A stretch of 64,000 nucleotides of DNA, taken from Tiliqua scincoides (taxonomy: Eukaryota; Chordata; Lepidosauria; Squamata; Scincidae). The notes beneath the pieces were generated by a model. It was not told the DNA's origin and ran no database searches. It saw nothing but the letters and a program-made list of their open reading frames with translations. The translations under genes were made by a program, and so were the position numbers. The stretch spans positions 221,720,596 to 221,784,595 of the forward strand of contig NC_089824.1 in the NCBI RefSeq assembly GCF_035046505.1, given 5' to 3'. Positions 1-12,299 of this stretch are shown here, one piece after another (the first letter of the stretch is position 1; each line of letters begins with the position of its first letter).

Positions 1-590
1 CATTATCTGATTGTAGCAGCGGGAAAAGCAGTCAATGTGGAAAGAATGAGCATCTCTTTTCCTCACTGGTGACAAATGACTGGGAAGAAAGGTTTAAGCA
101 CCCCCCCCTCCAAGAACTGCCACTTAAAACAGACCCCCCCCCAGCTGCATTTCATGAAAATAAACAATGGCTTTGTTTGGGACTTGGCTACATGTGTGTT
201 TGCATGCAGAGTGTAATTTATGCCAAGTGGAGCTTTGAACCTGAGTTCAAATGCACCACTGACTATGGCCACACACCACATTGGCTTGTGTCACCATGCA
301 CCATCTGTGTGCAAATGAAGGGAAGGGAAGCAACCCTGGGTGGCGAAACATGATAACTGCGAGAAGGAAGAAGGCCTGAGCCAGGAGGAGAGAGCTGAGC
401 TGTTGGGAGAGGGAGCAGGAGCCAGAAGGCAGCTGGGCAGAAGCCTGGGGACTTCTAGTCCAGGACTGTCTGGCTTTCCAAGAACTCCAACAGAGGTGCT
501 GCTTTCCCAGCTTTGCTCTCTGAGATCCTTTTAAGTGGTGACAACGGAAACCGGGACATTTGGAGCAGCGCATTTGTCCGCTATAGAGCT

Positions 591-1559
591 ATGGCCTGCC
601 CTGAGCATGTGATGGGATGGTGTCTTATCAATGGGACCTCCAACGGCTTCCCCCTCCCATACATGGCATCAGAGGAACTTCATTGGGTGCCTGAGACTGG
701 AGCAGAGAGAAGGAGAGGCGGTTCGCGTGTCCTGCATGCACATGAGGCAGGCAGGAGAGGCGTTTCCTCTTTCAAGCCATGTGCACAGAGCTCTGCTCCC
801 TTCCCCCCTTCCTGCCTGCCTGCCTGCTCTTCGACACACCCATCAGTTCAGCCTGCCTGGCCATGGCTGCCTGCCTCCCACTTTGCTGATTGGCTGTTGC
901 TATGGGAACTGCCTCACACAGAGATGCTGGAGGATGGGAGCAAAAGCAGCCATGCTGAGAGGGAGAACCAGTTGCAAGGGCTGGCCGTGATATTAATGCC
1001 TTGGGAAGAGGAGAAGCACTCTGTTGAGCAGGGTCCAGGGAAGCCATGGAGTTTCCTGCTTAGGAAGGAACAGGTGTCCACCTCTGGCCAGGGCCTTAAA
1101 ATCTTTCTGGAGGAAAAATTGCTTGCTTCTGGGAAAGGAAAAATGAGTTTTTATTATTCCAAGTTATATAGTACCAGCAATGAAAATGGTACTTTACAGA
1201 ATAACACGCAAAAGGGTAGGTCCCTGTCCCGAGGAGCTTACAATACACATTTCAACAAAGAGGAAGACAACAGAAGGATGGGAGGGGAGAAGACCAAATC
1301 CTATGGAAGCAGCAGAAAATATGCACAAATGCATTTCTATAGAGGGGGAATACTAAAGCGGACGGGAAAGGGCAGTGGTGTAGTTAGAAGGAGTGCAAGG
1401 GTGAGTTTTGAGAGGGATTGGAAGGAAGGAAGTGCTACCATGCAGGTGTTGTGGGAGATGGTTCTAGGCAGCAAGGGGGCAAGGGCAAAGACTTTCGAGG
1501 GAGCAGGGGGCCTGAGGGCAAAGGAGCTGGTGGTAAGAAGGGCGTGGGCAGGCATGTAG
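591..1559 (+). other. 322-codon open frame of unknown meaning
   Basis: From an ATG at 591 the frame stays open to a TAG at 1559; without requiring ATG it is open from about 513. It is the longest open frame in the window that belongs neither to SOX12 nor to a LINE. The predicted product has no domain, signal peptide or membrane segment that I recognise. It looks low in structure: proline/serine-rich near residues 65-85 and basic/glycine-rich at the end. The region is purine-rich and T-poor on this strand, which lowers stop frequency, so chance is a real explanation. It could also be an exon of a lineage-specific transcript. I infer no function. Confidence 0.12.
889..909 (+). promoter_or_regulatory. 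Inverted CCAAT box next to X-box-like motif
   Basis: ATTGG (889-893) lies three bases before GTTGCTATGGGAAC (896-909), which resembles the RFX-bound X-box palindrome GTTNCC-NN-GGNAAC with two mismatches. Paired X and CCAAT motifs are typical of RFX/NF-Y controlled promoters. No gene is recognised nearby, so a regulatory role is inference. Confidence 0.25.
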
Positions 1560-2291
1560 GTGGGGTGAGAGGATGGAGACACAAGGGAAGGCTGCAGTTG
1601 TGAGACTTTGAGCAGTCTGCATTGAGTGGAAAGGAAGCCAGGACAGGAGAGGGACTTAAGGAAGGGCATCATGTACAAAAGCAGAAGAGGTGAATGGTTT
1701 GGGAGACAGAGGCTTGGATAGAACTTCAGGGAAAAGTCACGCAGGTTGATCAGCACGCTACGAAGCCTTCTGTGAATGAGTCAGGAAGGGCCCATCATGG
1801 CTCAGGGACACCTGCTGACATCCCCAGGAGAGCACCGGTTCTCCTTCTCAGAACCCGGCAGATTCCTTTGGGTATCCAGCCCGTCTTCCTTAAATGATAA
1901 CATTTCTACACATCTTCAGTGATCACAGGATACTTCTCCCCCCCCCCCCAATATGCACACACAAAAGGTCTCACTTCAGATGCTCTAGGCTTGTGATATC
2001 ACCCTGGGGGAAACCCAAAGGTCTGGGCATCGGAAGTTCCCCAACCCCCCTTTTGGTACCAGCAGAATGAGGTCGCAGCAGTGTTTCTACCCAAGTCACA
2101 ATCCTGCCCCCCACCATCATTCACTTGCTGTGTCGGAGAGAAGAGCCTCCTTCCAAGGGACAGGCAGATCCCCCTATCTGGTTTGGGGTCCTAACCTTTG
2201 CTCCCTGATGGTTGCTCCCTGATCGCCCCAAGTAGGGTTGCCCAGGTCCATTACTTTAAAGAGTCATTGCTTGCCTTTAAACATCCCAGTT

Positions 2292-2603
2292 CAGGGTGAC
2301 CAAGTGTCGTATTTTTCCAGGACATGTCCTCTTTTTTAGCTTCATGTCCAGGGAAAAAACTTAAATGTCCTCCTTTTCCCTGTGAGTGGTCCTCTGCAGG
2401 CAGTGCATAGTCTTCTTGTAATTAATAAATTATATGTAATACAGTTTTAAATTTAATAATAAGTAATATAGTGTTTAAATTTTAACCACATGAAATCAAT
2501 ATACGAGTGTTTTCAGCTTTCGTCATGTCCTACATTTTTCTTGGATGCCCTACATTTTGGGGTGCCTTGTCCTCTTTTGCAGTTTCAGCATCTGGTCACT
2601 CTG
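2292..2603. mobile_element. hAT-type MITE (CAGGGTGACCA termini)
   Basis: The element starts CAGGGTGACCA and ends TGGTCACTCTG, an inverted terminal repeat of the hAT kind. Flanks TCCCAGTT and TCCCCATT match at 6 of 8 bases, as expected for a decayed 8-bp target duplication. The interior is AT-rich with no coding capacity. The 60568-60726 element has the same termini. Confidence 0.65.
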
Positions 2604-5253
2604 TCCCCATTTCTTCTTGCTCCCAAGGAAAGGCAGCAAAGAGCCTGGACTGCCTTTGACCTTGCACAGCTCCTTGGATCAAGCCTCACAACTCCTTTGC
2701 TCTTAGCCGGGAGACACTCAGGGCCAGGTCAGGTATGCTGGCAGCAACAGCCACATGCAGAGCAGTGCAATTTAAAGTGAAGCATGGGCAGGAGGAAGAC
2801 TCTAAACCCTCCTCCACCTGTGCTCCCCCCACTGAAATGTGGGGGGAAATGCTGTTTTAAAAGCCATTTTTCTCCAAGGGGGACTTTGTGGTCAGAGGTG
2901 AGCTTGGAAAAGAAGCCACTCTGGACTGACCAGTGGAAGTGCCAGTTGGTCTAATAGCCCCCCCCTCCCGCTTCCCCATGCTGTGTTGTCATTTGCCCTG
3001 CTTTCACCGGAGGGGGGGCAGCAGGACTGGGGGTGGGTTCTGCTGCCATCCTGCCTAGTTGTGTCCTCCAGATCAGGGTCCGCTCCCGGTCACTCCCTGC
3101 TCTGCTGCAGGGGGCAGAGGAGAGGCATACAGCAAGCAGGAACGAACAAATCCCACCTCTCTCCCACTCTGTGCACCTCTGGCTAACCTGAAGCTGGGCT
3201 GTTGAGGCTCTGCTGCCTTCCTTCGGCCTCCTTCCTGCTCTCTGCTAAATGCCCTGGTTTGGGGAATCTCTCCTCACCCCCTTTGACCATCCTTGAGGCC
3301 AGGCAAGAGCCATGGTCTGTCAAAGCCACCTGTGGCCCACTGGACCTAGTTCATCAATGTTCTTACCTGTTTTTGGGCTCCAGACAATCCCTAGTGCATC
3401 CTTCCACTTCTCACCAGTTGGGGCAGCTGACAGGTGGCCCTGGTCACTGGCTGTGTCGGAGTAGCTGGGACTGCCACCGGCTCCAGAAGGACGCAGGCCG
3501 TCATTGGCCCTGGGCAGCAATCAGTCAAAGGTTCCCCAGTTTCAGCGTAGTATAGCAAGCCAGGCAGGGTGCACAGTGGAGCTTCATGGCAAGGTGGGCA
3601 GGGACTCGCAGCCAGATGCAGCTCACCCCCACCAGCTGCAAGCGCAGCGCCAGAGTACTGAGCTCTGTCTGAGTCACTGTCAGAAGCGGAGCGTCTTTTT
3701 GCCTGTTAGTGGCTCCACAAGGATGAGAGCTGCCTGAATAGCGTGGCTTCCACCTGCTCCCGGCAGCGTCATGGAGACCTACCTGCTGCCCACCTCTGGT
3801 AGGCACAAGCATCCTTAACCAGGCCATGGAGCTGAGACCCACTTCACTTTCTCCTGAGGATGAACGGACCAGCTTGTTCGGAATCCAATTATCTTGCTAA
3901 CTCAGGCCCAGCCTTCAAGAGGCGGGTAATGCAATTTGGCAGGAAGGGATTTAGCTGCCCTTGCTAATGAAGGAGCAAGTTTAAGATGCAAAAAGCTCAA
4001 CAGCTTAAGATCCACAGTAGCCACCCAGGGCACGAGGATCTCCTAGGCAAACCTCACTGAAATGAACAGGGTGTGCGCAAGAGGAAGAGGACAGCCACAC
4101 TCTTGTACAGAGCCTGTCCCTTTCAAGAAGGTTGCGCAGGAGAACTTCCAAGGACACTGTGCTTTGTGCAGAGCAATCCTATCTTGTGGAGGAGAGGAGG
4201 CCGGCGCTGAATCCAGTGCAACTTAGGGGCCCAAAGCAGCTCAGCCAGAGGTAAGGGGAAACTCTTCCCCTTGCCACCGGACAAGCCACTGCAGCCCCAA
4301 AGGGTCTCAGACTTGCGCCACCTCAGGAGCTGGCATAAGTCCGAGTAGAGCAGAGCGGCTTGCAGTCGCTCTGCGCTGATCTGGAACAGGGGGGCTAGTA
4401 TCTGGCATATCCTCCAGATCCCAGCCCTGCCTCCCACTCCCTGCCCACCTGCCCCCAGGACCATCCTCTGCCCGCTCTCCCCCCACCCTGGAACACCTCC
4501 CTTCCACCTCCTCCCCGCCTCCTCCCTGCCTTCCGCAGACCCTTGCATCAGCTAAGCTCAGCCCAGAAAAGCCTCCTGTCGAGGTTGGCGAAGAAGCTGG
4601 ATACGGCCTCTGTGGGCCGTCACACATCCCTGCGCTGGTCCAGTTGACTCTTGAGCAGGCGCATACCTGCCTTACAGCACGTTTGTGACCCTCCTGGGCC
4701 AGCAAAAGGGACTTGCGCTGTGGCCCAAGAGCGCATTAGGCTTGTGCCCTTAGTCCTTCATTTTAAAAACAGAGACATCAGGTCTCATGTAAAACCATCC
4801 CTTTCTCTCGGATTCAGGAAGTCTTTTCTTGAATCCCTTCTGCCTGCTACCAGGAGGTACACTCTTCCCTCTTTATCAGTGTGTTTGGAAGGATTTTCAC
4901 ATACCCATACCACTCATATTAAGACCATGTCTCTTTATCCACACCAAGATTTTCGATATAAGGCCTGGAAATGGTGGGGAGGAAAAGAACCACATTACTG
5001 ATCTACCTCCTATTTTACCAAATGTTTAAACTCTCCCTTCACTTTGAGCTCTGGCGACAGAGAAGGGGATAAATTTGGCTTGCATGCTCAGGAAGGAGTT
5101 CCAGTCAGACAGATGGAATTTTGGATTTCTCCCCCTGGCAGGACAGAAGTTCAGAAGTACCCCTTTCTTGGGTGTGCTCCTGCAGGCTTTAAGTGAAGTG
5201 CTCTTCAGGACTCTCAGAGGACGGATCTTGCTTGACACGGGAAGAGATGCCCT
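2604..5253. other. Unassigned intergenic sequence
   Basis: No gene, RNA or repeat family is recognised with confidence. Open frames here are short, lack known domains and overlap on both strands, as expected by chance in GC-rich DNA. 4100-4740 includes phrases resembling degraded reptile repeats but no readable ends. Confidence 0.45.
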
Positions 5254-5532
5254 CATAAGAACATAAGAACATAAGAACAGCCCCACTGGATCAGGCCATA
5301 GGCCCATCTAGTCCAGCTTCCTGTATCTCACAGAGGCCCACCAAATGCCCCAGGGAGCACACCAGATAACAAGAGACCTCATCCTGGTGCCCTCCCTTGC
5401 ATCTGGCATTCTGACATAACCCATTTCTAAAATCAGGAGGTTGCGCATACACATCATGGCTTGGAACCAGTAATGGATTTTTCCTCCAGAAACTTGTCCA
5501 ATCCCCTTTTAAAGGCGTCTAGGCTAGACGCC

Positions 5533-7454
5533 GTCAGATCTGGTCCAGAGATAGATGCCTTCTGTTGCAGTTCCAAAGGCCTGCTTCAGCATGACAGCGA
5601 AGAAAATCCCAAACAAGGTTGGTGCAAGAACACAGCCCTGCTTCACGCCACTTCGGATGTCAAAGGGGTCTGATGTGGAGCCATTGAAGACAACAGTGCC
5701 CTTCATGTCCTTGTGGAAGGATCTGATGATGCTGAGGAGCCTGGGTGGACATCCGATCTTGGGGAGAATCTTGAAGAGGCCGTCCCTGCTGACCAGGTCG
5801 AAAGCCTTCGTGAGATCTATGAAGGCTATAAAGAATGGCTGTCATTGTTCCCTGCATTTCTCCTGCAGTTGTCTAAGGGAGAATACCATATCAGTGGTGG
5901 ACCTGTTGGCTCGGAATCCACACTGCGATTCTGGATAGACGCTCTCTGCAAGTACCTGGAGCCTCTTTAGTGCAACTCGGGCAAACAACTTTCCTACAGC
6001 GCTAAGGAGAGAGATGCCACGGTAGTTGTTGCAGTCACCCCTGTCACCTTTGTTCTTGTACAGCGTGATGATGTTTGCATTCCTCATGTCTTGAGGTACT
6101 CCACCTTCTCTCCAGCAGAGACAGAGGATTTCATGCAGCTCAGTGACAATGATCTCTTTGCATCACTTTAGGACTTCAGCAGGGATGTTGTCTTTTCCAG
6201 GTGCCTTGCCAAAGGCAAGGGAGTCCAGGGCCATGTGAAGTTCTTCTAGGGTTGGTTAATTGTCAAGCTCCTCCAACACAGGCAGGCACTCAATGTTGTT
6301 CAGCGCTTCTTCGGTGACTACATTTTCTCTGGAATATAGCTCAGAGTAGTGCTGCACCCAGCGTTCCATCTGCTGTGCCCGATCCTGGATGACCTCGCCT
6401 GTTGCAGACTTCAGAGGGGCAATTTTCTTCTGTGTTGGACCTAGGGCCTGCTTGATACCATCATACATCCCCTTGATGTTGCCGGTGTCAGCTGCTATCT
6501 GTATCTGGGAAAAGCTCTTCAACCTCTCCAGACTGAGAGCAAAGTCCAAAGTCCAGCTGAAATGTCTGCGTGACTTCCTCTTTGCTGAAGATGCAGCTGT
6601 CACTACCCACTGTGCCAAAGATCTCCAGCAGCTCATGGATCGTTTTAGCAAGGCCTGCCAAGATTTTGGACGATCAGCTTAAAGAAAACACAGGTCATGG
6701 TTCAGGATGTGGACTCACCTCCCTGCATTACAATCTCTGTGCATGAACTGGAGGTTGTCCATAACTTTGAGTACCTTGGCTCAACGATCTCCGACACTCT
6801 TTCTCTCGATACCGAGCTAAACAAACGCATCGGTAAAGCAGCTACCACGTTTTCCAGACTCACAAAGAGAGTCTGGTCCAACAAGAAGCTGACGGAACAT
6901 ACCAAGATCCAGGTCTACAGAGCTTGCGTCCTGAGTACACTTCTGTACTGCAGCGAGTCATGGACTCTCCACTCACAACAGGAGAGGAAACTGAACACTT
7001 TCCACATGCGCTGCCTCCATGACGCATGCCACATGACGCATGCCACATGACGCATTCTCGGCATCACCTGGCAGGACAAAGTTCCTAACAACACAGTCCT
7101 GGAACATGCTGGAATCCCTAGCATGTATTCACTGCTGAAACAGAGACGCCTGCGTTGGCTCGGTCATGTCGTGAGAATGGATGATGGCCGGATCCCAAAG
7201 GATCTCCTCTATGGAGAACTCGTGCAAGGAAAGCGCCCTACAGGTAGACCACAGCTGCGATACAAGGACATCTGCAAGAGGGATCTGAAGGCCTTAGGAA
7301 TGGACCTCAACAAGTGGGAAACCCTGGCCTCTGAGCGGCCCGCTTGGAGGCAGGCTGTGCAGCATGGCCTTTCCCAGTTTGAAGAGACACTTTGCCAACA
7401 GTCTGAGGCAAAGAGGCAAAGAAGGAAGGCCCACTTGAAGGCTATATATATATA
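5533..7454 (+). mobile_element. RTE-like LINE with 5' inversion, nested in CR1
   Basis: The right part (about 6510-7454, plus strand) encodes the C-terminal half of a reverse transcriptase: FLFAEDAAVTTH (FADD-type site, here AEDA), YLGSTISDTLSLD and RLRWLGHVVRMDDGRIPKDL. The left part (5533-6509) carries the preceding segment on the minus strand: NIITLYKNKGDRGDCNNYRG, then VKQGCVLAPTLFGIFFAV and GTATEGIYL. The two parts abut at the point where the unbroken copy at 13182 reads 'gacggaaagctcttcaacc', so this is a 5' inversion of the twin-priming type. Flanking 13-bp duplications taggctagac[g/a]cc (5520-5532, 7455-7467) are CR1 sequence. The 3' end stops about 200 bp early and finishes in (TA)n. 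Family placement as RTE-like is by resemblance only. Confidence 0.88.
7018..7055 (+). repeat. 14-bp tandem triplication inside the RTE-like LINE
   Basis: The unit catgacgcatgcca occurs at 7018-7031 and 7032-7045, with a third partial unit to 7055. Other copies of this LINE have a single 'gatgcat' stretch here, so this is a local duplication in this copy. Confidence 0.8.
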
Positions 7455-8463
7455 TAGGCTAGACACCAGCACCACATCCTGTAGCAAGGAGTTCCACAGA
7501 CCGACCACACGCTGAGTAAAGAAATATTTTCTTTTATCTGTCCTAACCCGCCCAACACTCAATTTTAGTGGATGTCCCCTGGTTCTGGTATTATGTGAGA
7601 GTGTAAAGAGCATCTCCCTATCCACTCTGTCCATCCCGTGCATAATTTTGTATGTCTCAATCATGTCCCCCCTCAGGCGTCTCTTTTCTAGGCTGAAGAG
7701 GCCCAAACGCCGTAGCCTTTCCTCATAAGGAAGGTGCCCCAGCCCCGTAATCATCTTAGTCGCTCTCTTTTGCACCTTTTCCATTTCCACTATGTCTTTT
7801 TTGAGATGCGGCGACCAGAACTGGACACAATACTCCAGGTGTGGCCTTACCATCGATTTGTACAACGGCATTATAATACTAGCCGTTTTGTTCTCAATAC
7901 CCTTCCTAATGATCCCAAGCATAGAATTGGCCTTCTTCACTGCCGCCGCACATTGGGTCGACACTTTCATCGACCTGTCCACCACCACCCCAAGATCTCT
8001 CTCCTGATCTGTCACAGACAGCTCAGAACCCATCAGCCTATATCTAAAGTTTTGATTTTTTGCCCCAATGTGCATGACTTTACACTTACTGACATTGAAG
8101 TGCATCTGCCATTTTGCTGCCCATTCTGCCAGTCTGGAGAGATCCTTCTGGAGCTCCTCACAATCACTTCTGGTCTTCACCACTTGGAAAAGTTTGGTGT
8201 CGTCTGCAAATGTAGCCACCTCACTGCTCAACCCTGTCTCCAGGTCATTTATGAAGAGGTTGAAAAGCACCGGTCCCAGGACAGATCCTTGGGGCACACC
8301 GCTTTTCACCTCTCTCCATTGTTAAAATTGCCCATTGACACCCACTCTCTGCTTCCTGGCCTCCAACCAGTTCTCAATCCATGAGAGGACCTGTCCTCTA
8401 ATTCCCTGACTGTGGAGTTTTTTCAGTAGCCTTTGGTGAGGGACCGTGTCAAATGCCTTTGTG

Positions 8464-9726
8464 TGAGACGTACTGCCTAATGGGTAGTGCCTCCCTACAC
8501 TTTCAAGGCATGTACACTGTTCCCTTTTTCAGTGTACTGTATATGTTTTTGTGTTGTTTTTCTACAAATTAATGTGAAGGTGGGTCCTGAAAAAGATGAC
8601 AACTCACAGGAAAAGTGAAAAGTGGATGAAATGTAAGAGTAGTTGCTCATTGTTTGCAACTAAACCTTGAGATGCTAAACCTCATGATGTGATCCTAGAA
8701 TTTCTGAAACATTTTCTCATGATGAACTTTTAACATTTTATTGATGCTGAATAATGTTATGAAAAGTTGCTTGTTCTATTTTATCATGCCGCACAAATTT
8801 ATCCTTATGCCTTTAGGTATTTGGGGTGATTTGGGAATGAACTTGGAATGGCTTTGGAACAGGTTAGAATATTTCTCATTTAAATTAATGTAATAATTAT
8901 ACTCATTATTTGGATTTTCACTATGCTTTTTTCTAGAATGAATTAGGTGTGGGTATTGAGGGAAGAGTGAACATAAGAAGATCCTCAATGGTTACTACTC
9001 AATGTAGCTACTCAGTGGTTAAGAAAGGTGTTCTTCATATGTTCAAATAAGCCATATATGTCTGCAGGTAATGCAGGGGTTAAGCCCAGACCATAGCCCC
9101 AGAGAGGGACAGTATGTGGATAGCCCTGAGCTAGACAGCCTGGTGATCCAACACAGGGCAGGCAGCTTTGGATGCCAATATTCAGGTGTTCACATCCAAG
9201 AGATAAGGCTATACCGCCTTTTTTTGCCTAAGGAAAACATTGAAGTCTGTACATTAGAAATTAAATTAGAAAAATATACATTAATAATCAACACGAGATT
9301 ACAGCTGAAGATCAAAAAGCAACAGCTAAAACAAATGCCTCCAAAAGGGACCACCAAGAGCCTTGAAGAACAAAGCAACTTTGGAGAGTTGTTTTCAAAC
9401 TAACAACAAAAAGGTTAACCAGACTAAAAGTTCCTCCCATGACTCAGGGCAGTGAAAAGGGAGGCAGAGAAGTATTCCCCAAGTACAAGAACAAAAAAGG
9501 AGGAGGCACCCAGCAAAAATCATTCATTGCCAAACACATTTCAAGCATTTTAACTCTCCAGAAGGAGTGGCTCCCAGTTCTTTCAAGGGACTTGCAACTT
9601 CACCTCTAATTTTCTCCTCCATCTGGAAACCAAAGTGGGGGTGAGGAATAAGGTGGAGAGGTGTTTTGGACTGCCTCCTCCCTCTTCTCAACCACTTCCT
9701 CTTCTCAAAGGAGGAGGAAAGCAGAG
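8464..9726. other. Unassigned AT-rich sequence
   Basis: No recognisable gene or repeat. 8500-9010 is AT-rich single-copy-looking DNA. 9060-9640 contains only short open frames without domains. Confidence 0.45.
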
Positions 9727-10168
9727 AGGTACAAAATTATGCAGGGGATGGATAAAGTGGATAGAGGAATGTTTTTTCCCCTCTCACACAACAGCAGAAC
9801 CAGGGGACAGCCACTCCAATTGAGTGCTGGGAGAGGTAGAACAGAAAAAAGAAAACATTTCCTTACCCGGCATGTAATTCGTCTGTGGAACTCCTTGCCA
9901 CAGTATGTGGTAATGGCATCTGGCCTAGATGCCTTTAAAAGGCGATTGGACAGATTTCTGGAGGGAAAGTCCATCACACGTTACAAGCCATGATGGGTCT
10001 GTGCAAGCTCCTGATTTTAGAAGTGGGCTATGTCAGAATGGTAGGAGGTCACCAGGATGCAGGTCTCTTGTTGTCTTGCATGCTCCCTGAGGCATCTGGT
10101 GGGCCACTGTGAGATTCAGGAAGCTGGACTAGATGGGCCCTGGGCCTGATCCAGTGGGGTTCTTATGA
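9727..10168 (+). mobile_element. CR1 LINE 3' fragment
   Basis: Encodes the last part of CR1 reverse transcriptase (RYKIMQGMDKVDRGM, LWNSLPQYVVMASGLDAFK) followed by the CR1 3' UTR with 'aagctggactagatgggcc' and a degraded 'ttcttatga' tail. It is more diverged than the copy at 5254-8463. Confidence 0.9.
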
Positions 10169-10277
10169 GAAAGAGGTGCTGCAGCAGTGTGAGTGGTGAT
10201 GGGCAGGTAAGTAGCACAAGTAAACCCAATTGCAACCTAGTGTCTTTGCTGGGAAGTGTAAGCATAAATAGCATGCT

Positions 10278-10392
10278 AGATGCAGGAAGGTGGTAGCAAG
10301 ATGCAAGTATCTTGTGGTCTTGTGTGTGCTCCCTGAGGCACCTGGTGGGCCACTGTGAGATACAGGAAGCTGGACTAGATGGGCCCTTTAAG
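10278..10392 (+). mobile_element. CR1 3' UTR scrap
   Basis: About 115 bp of CR1 3' UTR (ctccctgaggcacctggtgg, aagctggactagatgggcc), with no tail preserved. Confidence 0.75.
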
Positions 10393-10499
10393 CTAAAGGG
10401 AATTTCTCTACATTACGCCATCTTGTTATCCAGCCTGCGATCCTGAGGTTCCAAAAAGGGTAGTGTAATAATTCCCCCTAAACAAAACAGCCCTTTTGG

Positions 10500-10766
10500 T
10501 AACAGTGGTGGTGGGTAGTTAGGCAGGCAAGCAGGCAAGTGGGGTGGCGCCCATGATGGCAGGAGGTGGTGGTGCCCCTTTTCCAATGGAAGGGCCAGCC
10601 CTGGCTGGAACTGTGCTGCAAAATCATGTTGAGATGATGGTGAAGACCATTCTGGCCTCAGCGTCACTGCCCCAATCGTTCCGATAGTGAGTGGGAGGGG
10701 CCACTTACACTGTGCATTGTGGCACCTGCAATATTTACTGCACCCCCCCTTGTGCTACTGCTAGAA
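10500..10766. mobile_element. hAT MITE, degraded (GTAGC family)
   Basis: The right half matches other members of the CAGTGGCGTAGC family: 'gtgagtgggaggggccactt', then 'tgcaatatttactgcacccc' and a terminal 'gtgctactg'. The left end cannot be placed. Confidence 0.45.
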
Positions 10767-12298
10767 AGAACTCAGAGAGAGTCACCCCTAACGATAAATG
10801 ACAATACTTGAAATGAGCAACAAATTATTTCCTCTGCACTTTGACACCTACTCCCCTTTTTGTATCAGGCACTGAAACCCAGTTCTGGCACTAAGGCCCA
10901 ACTTGACCATATTCAGAGATCTGGTTGATTCTCTCTGCCTCTAAAGGTCTCTAAAGGGCAGGTCATATTTTTTGCAACAGCAACTTCCTGTGTGGAAAGG
11001 AAAGGTTGCCACTTCATTGTGATGTTTTTGTGATAGGGAAACATTCAGAGAGCAGAACTGGAAGATGCTGGAGGGGGCAGGTCCTTGAGCCACCCCTCCT
11101 CCCAGCTGTAGCACTGAAAAAGCTTTGGTTGCTGCATTGCCTCACATTTTAAACTGAATGAAGGCATTCAGTCTCTCTGTCTTGGCTACATCCCCCTGGA
11201 TGTCACACCTCCATATTTCTGCCTCAAGAAGGGAAGTGATCTGCTTGTGGCAGCATGCTGTAAGACACAACCTGCTCTAGGAAACAGGAATGGGTCTCGG
11301 TCTCAGGCCCTCCCAGCTCTGGCTCTTACAAAATCTAGCTGGCTCCTAAGGTTTAGGTGCCCCCCAAAGAGCACTTCTGCTTAACCATGTCATGATCTGG
11401 GAAAGACCTTGAAGAATACCGTCACCACCACCACACACAAACGTGCAGTCCCCACACACACCCCTTGACGGTTTGGGGGCTGCTCTGATCCCACTTGTGA
11501 ATTGAGGGCTTCCGGGGCTTTCAGCCAATCTGGACAGCGGCTGAACAGGTCAACAGTGGGTTTGGAGACTGGTTTTTTGTTGCTAGGAAATGGTGCAGCT
11601 GGTGGCGGCTGTGATGCTCTGTTGCTGGGATGCTGCTGATGCTGGAGGGAGGGAGAAAGGAGAGAGCTGGGTTCCCTGTTGCCAGGATACTCCTGTTGTC
11701 AGGAGAGAGGGAAGGTGTGGCCTGTTGCCGAGGCGCCTTGGCGAAGCCAGGGGCTTGGAAATACTAGTCATAGCACCAGTGCAAGAGATGCTGGCCTCTC
11801 ACTGGGTCTGCCCTTCCCATTGCACATTCCATTGATTCAGGCCAGGTCACCCGGCGACAGTTGCCATGGGATTCCAGACAGATTCCATGGGAACCTGACC
11901 CCCATGTCCAGACTCTTCCCCTTCCCCTTAATGTTTGGACTTTACAGGGTAGCCTTACCGATAGGCAGAGGTCCTGCCTCGGGGCTTAGATTGGGGGGGT
12001 ATCATTACAGAGAATAAAACTGTGTTTTGTTTTGTTTTTAATCATTGAAAAAAAATTGTTTAATGTTCTTGGGGATGCCATGTGAGGTTTCTGCCTCAAG
12101 CACCAAAATGTCTTGGACCACCTATGAATGCCCCCACCCTTCCTGGCTCTTCTACTGAGGTTGCCTCTTTGCCTTGCCCAAGAGAAAGGGGAACTCTACC
12201 CCCCCTATTCCCTGTACTCCAAATGGCCAGCAAAACAAGTGGGTTGGCTGAAGGACCTGCCCTAGAAGGGAAGGCTAAAGTTTTTCAATTTAGGAGGG
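10767..12298. other. Unassigned; series of GTTGCC-type motifs
   Basis: No gene or repeat is recognised. Between 11577 and 11735 GTTGCT/GTTGCC followed by GG-rich sequence recurs about five times, and GTTGCCATGG occurs near 11859. Single GTTGCC half-sites resemble RFX half-sites but are common by chance. Confidence 0.35.
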
Positions 12299-12299
12299 A

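Larger units (their letters stand above)
1..2291. other. Unassigned sequence with one long open frame
   Basis: No repeat family or conserved gene is recognised here. The stretch holds a 322-codon open frame (591-1559), a CCAAT plus X-box-like motif (889-909), a short CCTG-type microrepeat near 811-830 and a poly-C run near 1939-1950. Purine-rich sequence dominates 1350-1700. Confidence 0.5.
5254..8463 (-). mobile_element. CR1 LINE, 5'-truncated, split by an RTE-like LINE
   Basis: A CR1 non-LTR retrotransposon read on the minus strand. Its 3' end is the typical tail of repeated 'ataagaac' units at 5254-5279. The 3' UTR occupies about 5254-5519 and coding sequence 7468-8463. The reverse transcriptase part runs from KAFDTVPHQRLL through SGVPQGSVLGPVLFNLFIND and the catalytic FADD (FADDTKLF) to the CR1 C-terminal WSPHLKKDI and GLWNSL regions. 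One TAA stop interrupts it before the SGVPQGS motif. The endonuclease domain and ORF1 are absent, so this is a 5'-truncated copy. The RTE-like LINE at 5533-7454 lies inside it between 13-bp duplications of CR1 sequence. It is one of the best preserved CR1 coding stretches in the window. Confidence 0.93.

Noticed and set aside
9060-9640. Possible old retroviral or other large-element fossil
   Set aside because: No terminal repeats, primer-binding site or recognisable protein motif; left unassigned.
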